From the NCBI GenBank assembly GCA_036362985.1, contig JAYGXS010000005.1, positions 6,570,775 through 6,634,774 of the forward strand: a DNA stretch of 64,000 nt, in the 5' to 3' direction. The notes beneath the pieces were generated by a model that saw nothing but the letters and a program-made list of their open reading frames with translations, was not told the DNA's origin and ran no database searches. Positions 1-13,176 of the stretch are shown one piece after another. Origin of the DNA: Ligula intestinalis. Taxonomy: Eukaryota > Platyhelminthes > Cestoda > Diphyllobothriidea > Diphyllobothriidae. Position numbers and translations under genes: made by a program. The first letter of the stretch is position 1. Each line of letters opens with the position of its first letter.

Positions 1-330
1 GTCACTTGAGGAATGGGCAGGCCACCGCCTCATCGTACGCCAACACCGGGAAGCCAGACGGCCGAGCAATCATCACGCCCGAGCTCACCGCCCGTGACGA
101 AAGTTCAACAGGTCAGAGCCCGCGTGCAGTAAACGCACAAGAAGGCAATTAACGTTAATTGTCGCTGTATGCTTGCAGTAATGACTGTGTCCTATAAATA
201 CTGCAAAACGTCTGTGCATACTTAACCTTTCTGCTACTCATGTCTCTGATGACGAATCCACGACGGATATCGAAACGTCAGGTGAATAAACATATTGTCC
301 CAGCGATCGAGTCTTCTTCTTCTTCTTAAT
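1..330 (+). mobile_element. Penelope-like element, 3' end (cut by the left edge)
   Basis: The first 130 bases match the decayed C-terminal coding end seen in other copies here (5935-6145, 14450-14640, 43080-43290, 46940-47130). Then follows the family tail: a TCCTATAAATACTGCAA stretch, the hammerhead-like core at 242-284, and an end in repeated CTT. The element continues left of the window. Confidence 0.75.
242..284 (+). ncRNA. Hammerhead ribozyme motif in a PLE tail
   Basis: CTGATGA at 246-252 is followed by a stem with one bulged A, then GAAA at 272-275 and ACGTC, with the predicted cut after C279. Helix I can pair GUCU with AGGU through wobbles. Helix III is only the palindrome ACGU, so activity would need a dimer. 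Confidence 0.6.
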
Positions 331-2924
331 TGCTTCCTGGGACACGGATGTTCGCTTGAAGGCAACTTTATATCCATCCACACACTTCCTATCGTGCCGC
401 AATAGGGTAACGAGGCAGCTATAGCGACCAATCCTAGGTACCGCACGCCGTCACGAGACGATGACACCTTGCTTCCCTACACCTTCCAATAAAACGCAAG
501 GCATGCACGACAGCGCGGCATAAACTAATTGTCGGACCCCTTCCCTTCCTCCACCCACTCTCTTCCCCTCTCTGGTCCCCAAGTAAGACTAGAATCTGAC
601 CCCTTTGACCCCTAAACACATCTTCCCCTTTTTCACTTTAGTGCTACAGATTGGTTGCTTAAGGTTTTGTTAACTCTACCCTCCCTTATACTATTGTATT
701 TGTCTGTTGATGATTTCCTCAAAAACTTCTGCCCGCCTAACTTGACTTCCTAAATGCTTACAGGGGTATCATCCCTGAACATTTAACTCATTTAAAATAA
801 CCGAATAAAATGCCCTTGAGTCTACATTCTGGGCAAAAGGCAGGTGCATCTTCGACTCCAGCATGCATTGCGGCTGGATCTCCAGGTTACTCTTTCCTTC
901 TGAGCTGGCAAAAACGTAATTTGCACTAAAGATGCTTTTTTCCGGCAAACGCAAGCCACTTATTTCTTCTGTTTGACTTAATCGTGCGTATCTTTGAATA
1001 TCGAACATTCTTAGGGAATTAAATTATCAGAGTCTACTTAGCGTGCCTCAAATTATACAGCCAATCAATTGCACAACAAAGGCTGACTACCGCAAGATTA
1101 TATATCGTAGACGTTTTTTTAGAAAAATGGAACTCTATTTTTTCTGATTATTTGCCGAGGGTAGGTTTGCCTTCGACAAATTACTCACGTTGTGCAACTA
1201 AGTGATCGATACAGGTAGTTAGAAACAATCCTGTGGCTGTCAGGGCGGGGGTGGAATTACCACTGCCCTCAGTAACCTGATTAGCTTCAAGGGGATGCTG
1301 GACGTCGGGCAAGGTAAGTAGCAACGAGCAACTGACTTTGCAGCCTATGGTCGTGGTTATTGTGGCGCCTTTTTAAGTTCTCTTGGACGTATGGAACAGG
1401 ATTGCATAGTTTGGTTGTAGCCGCATCTTCTGTGGCTAACGGACGCTGCCCAATATATTTAGGGATCTCGTAAACCACCCGAAAGGCCTCTTAGATATCT
1501 GCACGATGACCTAAGCCTTTTGCTTACCATGCTGGCTTGTCAAACCAATATATTCTGTTCCACAGGATCAGTTAAATGAGGAGATGCATAGAGAGGTGGT
1601 CTGGGCTGGCAGTTAGTTCTTGCCTTCTTCGTATAAGAAGGGAGTATTGGCGAAACGTTAAGGGGTTAGGCTATGGGAAAGATGCTTGTTAGTGCCTGAT
1701 TGGTTGACTTCTTAATCGTCTCATTAGTGCTTTTCCTTGAAAAGGAACTCTTATCGGGCATTAGAACTGAAGAGCTTTGGTTGTTTTTCGGCCATAGACT
1801 TAAGAATTAGTCTAGTTGGTACCGACTCTTTTATAACGACCTTTCTACAACCCTTAACCCTCTTTTGGTGCTTCTTATCGAACAGATACTTTTCGCCCTT
1901 TGTTCAACCAGCACACTCATTTGTTGTTAAATTCTACGCATTGTCATTTTGATATAAATATAAAAGCCTAGTAAAAAAATCCTTGAAAGCAAACGTGAAC
2001 TTGCTAAATTATCTTTTGGATATTTAATAAAGCATAAATATGATTCAGTTTGTTTTGTGTTTCAAATATTCACAAATAATTCCTTGTCTAAATGCAAAAG
2101 CATTTCAGGTAGTAAAAAATGGCATAGATTCATGATGTTTCGAAATTTCCTGTCTAATTATTATAAGAAAAACATGTATATGGTAGACGTTTTTTGTAGT
2201 TTCAAGGTAAATCTGACACGAAACTTTAAAAGAAATGTAAGCAGTTTCAATCATAACGCCATGTACAGATTCTGTCGTGTGACGCTGAAGTGAAATTTTT
2301 TGAAAGATTAATCCGTTAGATCGCACTCATTAGAAGAAACTTTTTTTCTTTAGTTCCCTTACTCTAGCTTTTTATGAATTCTTAACATACTTTCCTTCCA
2401 AGCAGACTTAAAAACTATCTTGTGTACTTCAAATGCCTCACATTTCAACAGGTGTTGCCTGCTTTTCGTGCATTTGCATCGCACAGTATGATTGCCTTCC
2501 AACTATTTTTAAACTTAACTGTACTTTTAAATGTGTCCCTTGGGGCGCAATGTCACTGGAAACGTTGCCATTTGCTTTCAAATTTTAAAGCTTCTAAAAT
2601 TAATGTTCCTGTTTGGTACTCCATTTTAACCAATATAGTCCTTGCATACGCTGTGGGCATTTCTTCTTACTAGCGCGCCGCAGCTGGTTTGCGTCAGTTG
2701 TAAAACTACCCCTTCATAAAGTCAAAAATTTTGTCTCAAGTGTATTTTTAGTGTTTAGGTGAACTGTTTGCCGTTTGAAGGCTGGAAAAGACCATCTCGC
2801 TCGTATTCAACGCGCTGGAGGCGTTTGTTTGGACACCAAGGCTTCCGTGCCCGAAGATCAACCCAATATGCCCCCGTACGCTTCCTACCACGCCACGCCA
2901 CGAGACGGAGACAGAAAATTTCGG
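331..2924. other. Mostly unassigned AT-rich DNA
   Basis: I see no gene. A dispersed 100-bp repeat sits at about 800-915. Around 1290-1480 the minus strand reads VYEIPKYIGQRPLAT in broken frames, which may be a decayed GIY-YIG domain of another PLE family. Confidence 0.4.
800..915 (+). repeat. Dispersed repeat, copy 1 (partner at 3640-3750)
   Basis: Shares about 100 bases with 3640-3750 in the same orientation, including CATCTTCGACTCCAGC and GCATTGC. No coding capacity or family recognised. Confidence 0.65.
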
Positions 2925-3600
2925 TAAAGAAGACAACTGATTGAGCACTGGAACAAGATGTATTTTTCCTTAGCTTTCGAGCTCCCACAAGAGCCCATCA
3001 TCAGAGGTGGAGAGACAGCAACCAATGGGGTAGCTACTTGGAGCGTGTGTACAATAACTAAAAATTGTTTACGTGTATAAAATCAATAATTGTGTGTTTG
3101 TGCTGCCAAATTGCCACTGAGGGCTGTGCTAGCCTGTGCCAGTAGGCAAAATAGCCATGTTGGCTGGAAATATTTACAGAAATGGAATCGTCAACGAAAG
3201 AAGTAATAGTTATGGTGGGAGGGATGTGCGTTGATAGTCATAGGAGAGGGAAGCAGGATGACAGGAGAGATATTGTGAAGGCTTGGGCGCCAAATGGCCA
3301 TGTCAGCACTGAAAGTGGGGTGAGCATGGAGGATGTTGGGCCAAATAATTACTGCGGGCGTCTGGATGTGATCGTTTGCAAACGTGTAAGGCCTTGTACG
3401 CCGGCACCAATTCGACACATCTATTGACTGAATTCTTATCCGTGGACCAGGCTTCGACAAATTCTCTGTTCGTCTTGTTTTCCGCGTGGGCGAGTAATTT
3501 GACGGCAGTGAAGTTGAACTCATGACCCGTCTCGTAGTTGTTAGTTGCGATTTGTGATGATTCGTCCACGCCGTCGCATGGATGTCATATCTTGCACCCT
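2925..3600 (-). mobile_element. Penelope-like element, GIY-YIG C-terminus and tail
   Basis: The minus strand at 3303-3590 encodes DESSQIATNNYETGHEFNF and ENKTNREFVEAW, then SVNRCVELVPAYKAL. This is the C-terminal part of a PLE GIY-YIG endonuclease (retrotransposition nuclease fused to the reverse transcriptase). The upstream catalytic half and the polymerase are missing, so it is 5' truncated and dead. The tail runs to about 2925 and carries a ribozyme motif at 2968-3010. Confidence 0.8.
2968..3010 (-). ncRNA. Hammerhead ribozyme motif in a PLE tail
   Basis: The minus strand reads CTGATGA, then GGGCTC...GAGCTC as helix II, then GAAAGCTA. Helix III is the palindrome AGCU, the cut would follow UA, and helix I pairs CCU with AGG. 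Confidence 0.65.
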
Positions 3601-3639
3601 GACACCTCCCAGCAAGACGCGATACAGAAACGATGGGGC

Positions 3640-3750
3640 ATTGAGTATAAATTCTGGGCTAACGGTAGGCGGATCTTCGACTCCAGCGTGCATTGCGACT
3701 GGACCTCCGACCTCATCCTTCGACCTGAACTGACGGAAACGTCGATTTCC
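3640..3750 (+). repeat. Dispersed repeat, copy 2 (partner at 800-915)
   Basis: Second copy of the 100-bp repeat described at 800-915; family unknown. Confidence 0.65.
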
Positions 3751-5500
3751 ATGCCACGTTACCTTTGAACATTTAAAATGGCATAAGTTAAATTCATCAG
3801 TCTATTTGATGTTTGAAAATATCAATAAGTTATTTCTCAAGTAGAAGCTAAAACGATGACAGTAGTAATATCGAACATATCGCAATATTTCCAGTCTCAT
3901 TACTTTTGGTAAAAGCTGTAGACGATATATGTTTTCCATGGTTTCCAGTTAGTCTGTCATAAGTGAACTTTACTTTGAAAAGCATTTAATCTATCTGGCT
4001 TCCAACTCCATATGCGGATTCAGTCGTCTGAGGCTGTGTCCAGCTTGTGTTCGAGGGTCAATCCGTTGGATCAAATGCATTAATAAAATATTTTCTGATA
4101 ACTTCCTTCAACTTTTAATTAAGGATTTCGAGAATTCTTAAAGTGCTTTAATTTCAAACAGAGTCAAAAATTATCCCGCCTACTTCAAAAAATAGCCTTT
4201 CTGCAGGTTTTTTCAAAATTTTAGGCCTGGGGCTGCACTGTGTAAGTGCGTTTGAGCTATTTTTAAACTTTTTGACATCGCAAGCTCGCACGTACTTTCA
4301 AATTTGTCTCCAGGGACGCACTTCCTCTGGAAACGCTCCCATTTGCTCCCAAATGTTGAAGTGTCTGAAAAGGTGCTGCTTTAGGGTACATCTTTTTGAC
4401 ACTTTTTAACAGATTTCGTTCTCCCCATAGACTATGCGTGAATTTTTTTAATTGTACTGAGCAGTTCGTTTGCTATTCATAGCTTCTTCTGGGAGATTTG
4501 TTTTAAATTTTTAAAACGTCCAATGTGTCTGAAGCCACTGAATAAACTGTTTTTTGAAATTTAGGTGCGTGCAGCGCACAAAGAGAAGCCTCTGAGGTGT
4601 TTACTCGTTTTTACATGTGTGTGATGGTTTTTAAGCGTTTGCAGGTTTATCCACATCTATTTTTGCTTAGCTGTCGTATCTGCAATACCTCTAATGCCGT
4701 CAATTATTTTTTTTCAGTTCTATTTTGCTGGATTAAATGTTTCTAACGCACCAGTATTTGAGCAGCATTGAGGGGTGTCCATGGACACAGAGGTCTAGAG
4801 CAATATTCAACATTGAGCTCTTGAATGGTAACGTGGTCGCCTCTTCAGTTTCTGCGTGTTCATTCGACCAAACCTCCGTTTGTTGGTAATCTGACTTCCT
4901 GACATGCTTAATTAGCTGTTTTTGGCGGCTCCACTCATCGGCAAATGTTCTACCTTATATCTTACGCCATCCTAAGAAAAGCTGTCCTATTTACTTACTC
5001 AAAGGGTCTTGTAAAAATTTTTTTATTACAGAACTGACACTTAGGAGGTACGCGCGACTTTTACGCCAAACAAAAATACGGGGAATTTTCTGTGTTTTGC
5101 TAGCTGACGACGGCTAATAACCCAGAATTAACTATCCCAGCGTACCTACCTTTGTCGGTAATAACTAAGCAGGAAACTGTTCTTTGAATGTTTGTTATCT
5201 TTCACTTCTGACGTGCCGATTTTTCTTGACTTTTTTGAATGGTCGTATATTATATCAGGTGGAAACAAGAGTCTGTTTAAATCTTCTTAGGAAAAGTGAA
5301 AGGAAGAATTAAAATTTCTAAATATATTCTACCATTGATGCATCCGTCAGATTTTTGCTTAGCGCCGTTACACCTCGAATTGAATTTAATTATGTCTCGC
5401 TTTATAACTCCTGAGTTTCATTTATAATTTATACATTTGAAACGTCACTTTGGCAAATATGCAGTTTTAATAATCCATCGTGGAGTCCATGCAAGTATGC
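3751..5500. other. AT-rich intergenic DNA
   Basis: About 1.7 kb with no open frame, repeat match or RNA gene that I can support. Confidence 0.4.
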
Positions 5501-5655
5501 TGATAATAAAAATAGGGTGTACAAAAGACTTTTCAAGGAAATGCGTCCTTTGGGTAAATGAGTAAATTTATTTAGTAAATTTTTGACACTGGATCCCCAG
5601 GTCGTCGTCAGACTTGAAAGGAATGTGCAAATAATTGCCCTCACATTGCCTGCAT
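5500..5655 (-). mobile_element. Penelope-like tail, third sequence family
   Basis: Shares CTGGATCCCCAGGTCGTCGT and flanks with 13670-13700, 21120-21150 and 21950-21980 (either strand). Read on the minus strand it has CTGACGA, a GGATCC-centred helix II and AAAA where GAAA is expected, a decayed ribozyme core. No coding part is attached. Confidence 0.7.
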
Positions 5656-5724
5656 GATGAGGTAAGCATTTCTATGTCACCTGGACTGCCTTTAAATAAA
5701 ATTTTAGTTTATCAAATACAATAA

Positions 5725-6340
5725 TTTCGGACAAAGTAACTACGTCGGTGAAACTGGCAGACGTCACAAGACGCGAAGTGCCGAAAACGCGGCGGCAGTG
5801 CAGCTAAATGATGCATATTCACACATTCAAAGTTGATGATGCCGAAATTCTAGCAAGAGCTGACAATCATGTGAGTCGCGAGTAACATGAGTCATGACTC
5901 ACGGGCTCCAGTTTATAAACAAGTGCAACGACTTGCCCAATTCATCTTCGGCTCTGAGGCTCTGCTTGGCCAAAGCAAATTGCCTCTTGAGGAACGCATA
6001 GACGACCTCATCGTCTTACACCAACACCCGGGAACCAGATGGTCGGGCAATCACCACGTCCATTTTCACCACGCGTTATGTAATTTCTTCAAGGTAGAGC
6101 CCGCATGTGGCTCTAAATCTATCAACGCACATGAAGGAAGTTAACGTTAATTTTAGTTATTTGTCATAAATAATGACATACAATGACTCTATTATATAAA
6201 TGCTGAAACTTTCAGAACATGTGTTAGTCGCTTCTGCTACTGCTCTCTGTTCATGTCTCCAAAAAATAATCGGAGACGGATGTCAAAACGTGAGACGAAT
6301 ACTTTTTTGTCTCGGCGATCGAATCTTCTTAGTAAATTAG
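5725..6340 (+). mobile_element. Penelope-like element, GIY-YIG remnant plus tail
   Basis: The plus strand at 5735-5800 reads NYVGETGRRHKTRSAENAAA, the GIY-YIG core of a PLE endonuclease, then breaks frame. The following 400 bases match the C-terminal coding end and tail of copies at 1, 14450, 43080 and 46940. The ribozyme core near 6255-6300 is degraded. Truncated and inactive. Confidence 0.8.
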
Positions 6341-6574
6341 GGTATGTTGTGAGCAGTATTCGTGGGAAGAGTACGAGGTGTAGACATTATTGTGAATTGC
6401 GTGGAGTGGAGGACAATCATAAGGTGATGAGGACGACATTAGAGTATAACGTGAAGCCGGCCTCAGCCGTGAGATAAAAAGCACCTGATTACACGGCCCA
6501 GGATTTGTTAGCCTCATTGTCACTGCCTAGATGAATATAGACTTAAATACGGTTGAAGCAATGATAAAAAATTT

Positions 6575-6765
6575 GCAGCCTCAGTGGGAGTCAAAGCCCC
6601 ACAACAGGGAGGATTTTTGCGTAGCCGACGCTCTGCAATTGAGCTACGAGGCTCACCGTGCACCGTGAATTTGATAACACTTTGATCGATCTTACCCGAC
6701 CAACTTGCAGCCAACATGCGTCCAGGTTGACCTGTGTAAGTTTTGCGAAGTTTATACATGGAATG
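6575..6765 (-). repeat. tRNA-derived SINE, second family, fragment
   Basis: The minus strand has an A-box-like GTAGCTCAATTGCAGAGCG and a B-box-like stretch before TCCCACTG, then matches 33480-33560 and 28370-28420. It is a SINE, not a tRNA gene: the fold is broken and the context repeats elsewhere. Confidence 0.6.
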
Positions 6766-9700
6766 CGATACACTACTTTGGACTGCTCGCTGGGATTTAA
6801 TCGATCCTTGATTCTCATGACCTTCGCAAATTACAAATTTATGCAACAGCACGTACGTGAAGACATTTTGTTTGCAGTGCTCCTCTGACTGGCCGTGCGT
6901 ATCAAACGCTCAAGTTACAAACACTTTGACGATCCTTTCTTGATTCGCCTGAATAGTAGAAGTATTAAAGGAACGCGTTCGCCGTTTGTGTAATTTTCGT
7001 AGGAAAAACCTAGTTCCGGCAGTCACATCAGGCTCTTCCGGGTTTAATGCCATTTGTTCCCGAGCGAAACTGCATTTTCTGTGAAAAAAATATATTGCGC
7101 AATATCTTGCGCTCAAAACCTAAAGAGATCAAATGGTCTCTGAACGTATCAATCTACAGATATAATAAATAATGGCTGATGACAGCTGATGTGCCAGGCA
7201 TGGCCATTACGGTCTCCCTTTACTTTTGCGAATTCATTCCATCCATTCCACATAGTCACTATGTGACTATCTAAAACGAGCTCGATTTTCGAGCTCATAA
7301 GCGAAGCAAAACTTAATTATTCCTCTACCAGATCGACGAAACGGACAAAAGAAACATATTTTGTCTCCTTTCAAGTATGTCTGTGATTGTACGTTTGATA
7401 ATAACTGCCGTGTACTATCTCCGTGACAGAATTTTATTAAAATCTGCTACTTAGCTTTCGAGGAACGTGTCACCCCTCTTTATCTGCACTTACCTTGAGA
7501 CGATGTTTGAGGCCTTTAATTACTGGTGTTGAGTATTGTATTTTTACCCGGTTTACCATTATATGCGAAGTTTAGCCATCTATTCAGGATGTTAATGATC
7601 TCAAATATTCAAAACCTGAATGTCGAATGGTCAAAGCAGTAAATTTATCCCAACTGGTTTCTAAGGCCATGGTTGTACATAAGTGGGGGGGGGTTTGTGT
7701 TTACATAAAAAGGAGACAGACCCCTTTCATTTTAATTCTATTCATGCGCCATGTAATTTCGACGTTTTTCTGTTTGCTCTCTGAATACAAATGTTGTTGG
7801 TGGATTTATTTATTTAATCGTTTTCCTCCGCAGCCAAAAGTTGAAGGAGGGTTTATTAACACGTATCATTAAACATCTTAATCGGTTAAATAATTGATAA
7901 AATCCGTCCAGCTTGCACATAAAAACTTGATCAAAAGTATCGGCCTGCTATGTAAAGCGTGTTAACATTGTCATTTATTGAAAATTAAATGCGGGTGATA
8001 GCGGCTGAGTAACGTTTGCCACTGAATTAAAATGCGTGCTTGCAGCATATAACCTTGTTTTTTTACCCTAATTATGTGTTTTTTTATTGTGTAAAGTATT
8101 TAATTCTTGAACAAACTATTTAAGTGCACATCACATCTTGAAGTCATGGTATTTCCGTGAAACTTTGCACAAAGATGTCGTTCGTATTCACTGCTTCGTG
8201 TTAGTTCTCATTTTTCGTTAAGGATCTATGATATATCTTCTTTACGCTTATGGTTTGCCTCATGGGCGAATTGCTGACATTTCCGTAAAAGTCATGTTGG
8301 TCTTTCACTTGGTATATCTCAAGCCCCCTTATCCTCCGTTAACTTTTGATTTTGTCAGTTTACGTTTGGTTTATTTTTGAATTCATCATTAAGCCTATAA
8401 GGTTTTTTCTAGTTCGGTTTTTGTGTGTCAGAAACTGCCAACGTGACGTAATTATACCCAAATACGTAATATATGCCACACCTTAAATTAACTAAAATAA
8501 AACTAATAAACTATAAACTACACTTAACTAATTCCACCGCTCACCCATAGCATAGAATTCTGGAACTATTTGCGTGAAGGTGGGGAGCAAACTCGACTTT
8601 TACCGGTTTTTCGTCTTAAATAACACTAGTGGTGTATGTAGTCGATGCAGCTGATGTCCTCTGCATATACTGGTAAGATTTTGAGTCTTTTAAAAATACG
8701 CCATGCTTCTACTCCCGATAAATACTATACAAATTGTCAGTATGGAGTTTCTCAAACAGCGCACATTTAAGATATCCAATCAACACCTTTTCCCCCTTTG
8801 TCTAGAGACGTTTTGCAGGTTTGAGCGGAAGCAGTCATTTAGTTTCACTCAGAACTTCTTCGAATACTTGCATCCGGTGTTTTCTTAGAGGTCCTGAATG
8901 TGAAAAAGAAACATCTATGGGGAGTGATATTTCCAACTTATAGCTTTCCTTTTTTTGCTTTAATCGCATTGAGCAAATAAGGAAGAACCGCATTTTTTAC
9001 TTCAACGTTTTTCATATTTGTAAATATTCCATATCTGTAAATGGCATATAATTCGTGTGAAAAGTTGTTTTGACACGACTATGGTTACCATAAGGATGAA
9101 GTTACGCATGTTTAGCCCGATAAATCGCTCTCCCTCTCCCTCATTTGGCCACTTAACTCGCTTCAGTTAAGACATAACTTGTGTGATTACGTTTCTGCTA
9201 ACATGCTGTTTGATAATGGGACCAATGCCAAATTATACGTCTTGAAATGAAGTCATTATTTAAATGGCCGTTTTAATAAGACCTCAAATGTCAGAAGAAA
9301 GCCATTACTAAAAACCTCAAGCAGGGTTTTTTAATAATAAGGAGGGTGTTTTCTCATTTGTGAAAAAATCCACTCAAAAGTCTATTCTCCCAATATTGCC
9401 TCAGAGCTCGATTCCCGCTCAAAGTATCGATTCGTATTATACACGACGAAACAATAATTGAGGCCTTATTCCTCATAACCTGCATCTTTATATTAAACAG
9501 AGCATATTTATGAGAGGTTACCCGTTTTGGTGGATATTTTGAAGGAAGTGCGGTTTCATGTTTGCCTCCAAACAGCCATCTGCCTAAAAAAGACAACCAA
9601 ACTCATTTGAGCGGTAAAACCCATGATTATTTGTGTTATTTTTAATCCTTTCGTAAAGAAATGTTAAAAAATCATTATTTGGTCAATCGTGTGTTTATGC

Positions 9701-11040
9701 TGAAAGCCAAACAAACGAAATGATTGACGTTAAGGATAATACCGTAGGGATCAACCGGCGCAATTGGAACCTAAAAAGTGATTTTACGAAAAAAATCATA
9801 CCCCTTTATAAGTATTTAATAGTACAATCGATTGTCTACCTCATGAAGTATGAAGATTGAAATTTGAGGGGGTGATTTAACATGCAGTTGAGATTATTTA
9901 TTTTGCTCAGTAAACCGACTTGAGGCGCAGGGCGCTGTCTACTAGAAAAGCGTTCTGTTCCGACAGGCATATTGAAGTCAAATTGGTGTAGAAGTTGGCA
10001 AACGCCAAAGTTTCTACGCATCCAAGGAATTACCTGCGCAACTGAACGCAATGGACCAAAAAATATTCTTTTTACGTGATCTACTATAACATACCATAAA
10101 TCCGAGATTGTCTTCATGAATGGAAGGCAAAAATGCAAATATGAAAAATGGCATTGTTTTCAGGAAAAGCAAAGTCGATTCAGTTTAAAAAATTCTGGAA
10201 CATTTAACGCCATGATATTGAATAATAAACATGTGCAACTGTTGTTCATTTTTAATGCACAAAAAATAACGGCCTTAATCAAGCATAGAAATGAACAACC
10301 GCGAAATACCGTTACTTTTAATGCCATACGTAAAAGATTTTCAAGCACCTTCTGCCCATAAAACAAAATCTATGAAAGCAAAAGTAGTTTAAGTAGTGCA
10401 CTTCATATACCCCTAGTTACAGCATCTTTTCCTATGACAACTGTGGTAATAGAGGTTTTATGGGTTAGAAATTAGAAAAGTCAGTTAAATATACTAAACT
10501 AACTGCTATATATATTTCTTTTTTGTCGTTTTTAGAAATTGTGTTGATTTATATCTGTAAATTTTCCTAATCTGTATATGCATTGTACGTATTGAGGAAA
10601 AAACCATTCATAAAATTTCAGGTTTCTCGAAATTCCCTGAAAAATATAATGGTGGTTAGAAGGTCGTCCACTTCAACTTACTGTTTTGCAATTAGATAAG
10701 TACAGTTTGCTGCGCGACGCACCGCGTGCACCTTCAATCGACATGCACAAAACTTTCTCCCAGCGAGCGCGGTAAACAAATTTGCTTACGTTTTTTTTAC
10801 TTTAAACTTGCTTCTAAAAATGTTTTTCCTGTCTTTTTTATTTCCCCACCATATAACTACCATTTAGTTAGGACAAAATGATGGGACTAGGCTATATGAG
10901 ATGCCATACATTAACTACTTTTGCCTCAATGAGTGCAAACGTTGACGTCGAGAGGTATAATTAAGGAGCTTTTTCAAAAGGTAGCCGGTTATACAATGCT
11001 TTTTAAATGATTTGTGGCATATTTATGTCCAACGAGTGAA
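6766..11040. other. Long AT-rich stretch without recognised genes
   Basis: More than 4 kb of low-complexity AT-rich DNA. At 9900-10035 there is a dispersed repeat that reappears at about 38930-39050 (TTGAGGCGCA, then AAGGAATT). Nothing else could be assigned. Confidence 0.4.
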
Positions 11041-11049
11041 CAAGGTCGC

Positions 11050-11600
11050 TAAATCACCCGGTATGTCCATAAATACTGGGAAAACCAAGGTGTTTTCATG
11101 TTGCATCCCTGCCCCAGAAAAAAGCTCTCGAGATTATTGGCTGCGCGCTTTGAAGCAGTACACAGTTTAAATCATTTCGGAGTGATGTTGCCGCCGAATT
11201 CAGAGAGCATGGTTGGCATTGTCAGCCGAATAGATTCAGTTCGCCGAGTTTTATCAAGCTTCAGGAAGTGTCTATGGACCCGACGTGATATAGCTATTGC
11301 CAAAACGCTTCCGTTTTATTTTTCATATGTTCCTCCTGTTCTTGTCTACGGCTATGAATGTCGGATTATACGCGTGGAAAATGGAAGTAAACTGAAGGTA
11401 TTTCTTCAATACTGCCTGAGGATCATCCTTTTAGGTAAATCAACCGACCTTTTCTCAAATTAGACATTTCGCACTCACTGCGAAACATCGCAAGTATAGC
11501 CCAGGCCATCCAAAACAAGGTGACTGAGGTGGTTTGGACGCATTCTTTGTCAAATAATATTCTCAGAAGAAACATAAGAGACTGGCATGGCCATTTCTGG
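11050..11600 (+). mobile_element. RTE-like LINE remnant, reverse transcriptase C-terminus
   Basis: The plus strand reads MSINTGKTKVFS, then, shifted, HFGVMLPPNSESM, IVSRIDSVRRVLSSFRKCLW and TRRDIAIAKT, LVYGYEC. This is the thumb and connection region after the polymerase palm of RTE-type LINEs. The next 130 bases keep traces of ETxxxHCxNIAxxxQAIQ and LRWFG. Several frame breaks and stops; the palm and endonuclease are gone. A stretch at 11930-12010 (ATDRHAWRSTIRD) may be its last part. Confidence 0.8.
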
Positions 11601-11725
11601 CTTATTATCCATCATCATCAGCCAGCCATACCCAACCCCAAGTGGTACATTACCCGAGGCTCAAATTCGCGACCTCTTTGGCAGAGTCTAACGCCCTAAC
11701 CACTGAACCATGAGCTCATTGTTTT
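11580..11725 (-). repeat. tRNA-derived, ribozyme-bearing small repeat (family 1), monomer
   Basis: The minus strand starts with a tRNA-like head (GAGCTCATGGTTCAGTGG as A box, GCGAATTTGAGCCTCGG as B box) and ends with the hammerhead region. In this copy the core has a small insertion and the cleavage NUH is AUG, so it should not self-cleave. Confidence 0.8.
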
Positions 11726-13085
11726 GCCGGTTTATTTGAATTATTCGTCAGTAACCTCACGAGTTCAGTGTTCCTGCCCTCGACCCAAAATTGTTACCTA
11801 ATTGGAGACGTTGAAGAGATCAGCTCATAAGTTGGCTCAACTCAGTCCGTCAGGACATAAAATTTGGTTTCGGACCTTCCGTATTCGGCCTCTGGCGTTC
11901 GCAGGGAGATGAGATGAGACTGTCTAGGCCTGCTGCCACGGATCGTCATGCGTGGAGAAGTACCATCCGGGACCACATCAAAACCGGCTACATCAGTCAT
12001 GATCGCAGCCGAAACAAGTCTGGAAGCTTTTCTAGGACATAGAGGGCCAGCTTGCATTTTCTGAGGTCTACCGGCACACAAAACTAGTTATGGCTACGCG
12101 TACGATTTGTGACTGATTTGGAGAGCTTTCAGACAGGGTGCAGTCTGAAGCCTCAATCACACTTGCCGTGTTGTTTTCTTTCTCAGGGCGGAAGTCAGGA
12201 TACACTGAGTGATACGCGTATATTTTTGTTTGACCCAAAGCGAATGGCATTTGGAAGACAGTATAAAAGGTTTGTAGAGGTCAGGTTGCACAGAGACACT
12301 TTGTTACTCCTGTATGCACTGTTTATTACAGTGAGAAAACGGAGTGTACACAGAGAGTGAGAGAGATTTTGGCCAAACAATGGTCCAAAGCCAGACTGGC
12401 TCGTACACAAAAGCATCATTCTTGGGGGGGAGGGCATTTTTGGTTAGTTCTCCCCGGTACTGAACATGCTGAACAAAAAATTAGAAAAAAAGAAAGCGAG
12501 GGAAAACACATGGAGGATGTGGGCAGACATTTTTGGAGTTGCAGAACTGTTCTTGTTTAAGGAGGTCCAAGTAGTATATCTAAAACAAAAGAAAAAGCAT
12601 TGCGTAAGTATCAAGTAGAATGAGTTTGCAGGTGGTTTGAGGTCTAGATTTTTCACTAATTTAGACTGAATGCTATGAATGTTTTGAAGAAGCAATTGTA
12701 ATGCTTAGAAGTCTTTTTGGAGCATGCACGTGTGCATTAAACTCGAAGAATCAATCCCTTCTGATATGTCCAAAATCATTTGAGCAGCGAATCAAAGGCT
12801 GGTCGGCAACACGAAACTAAGCCTCAGCTTCAAGGGATGTAAAACATGTAAATAGGATCGCCTAATCGCTGTTTGGTCGACTAGGTGCACACGGGATTCC
12901 TGCATGTGAAGGGTGAGGCTTTAAGCACCCCCACCGAGTAAAAGAGGTGGAAATGCGCTAAAGTTCAGGAAGGGTTAGGACCAAGGAAAAGACAAACTAG
13001 CGTTAGAGATGACATGAGAGCATAGGCGTGGGTACCTGCGTTAGATGTTGTGCAAGGCGATCTGTATTTTGGAAGGACTTATGCA
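11726..13085. other. Unassigned DNA between mobile elements
   Basis: No gene seen apart from the possible RTE tail near 11930-12010. Open frames here lack family features. Confidence 0.4.
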
Positions 13086-13130
13086 AGTGCCGTTTTCATC
13101 ATCCCCAAAGATGAAGGTACGAGGATATGG

Positions 13131-13176
13131 ACCGACTGAAGTTTCGGGCACTCGCTTGTTTCCATCGTCAGAGTTA
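13131..13176 (-). ncRNA. Hammerhead ribozyme motif in a PLE tail
   Basis: CTGACGATGG, a weak helix II and GAAACTTC, with ACU before the core pairing with AGU after the predicted cut. Confidence 0.55.

Noticed and set aside
3182..3523. Open frames on both strands around 3.2-3.5 kb as a gene
   Set aside because: The minus-strand text belongs to a PLE C-terminus and its tail; the plus-strand frame is its shadow.
6600..6700. Direct short repeats as a CRISPR array
   Set aside because: No regularly spaced identical repeats anywhere in the window, and the genome is clearly eukaryotic.
11640..11720. tRNA gene within the family 1 repeat
   Set aside because: The head has box-like motifs, but it recurs with the same flanks at 19.9, 31.4, 38.8, 40.9, 41.9 and 42.2 kb and lacks a proper acceptor stem.
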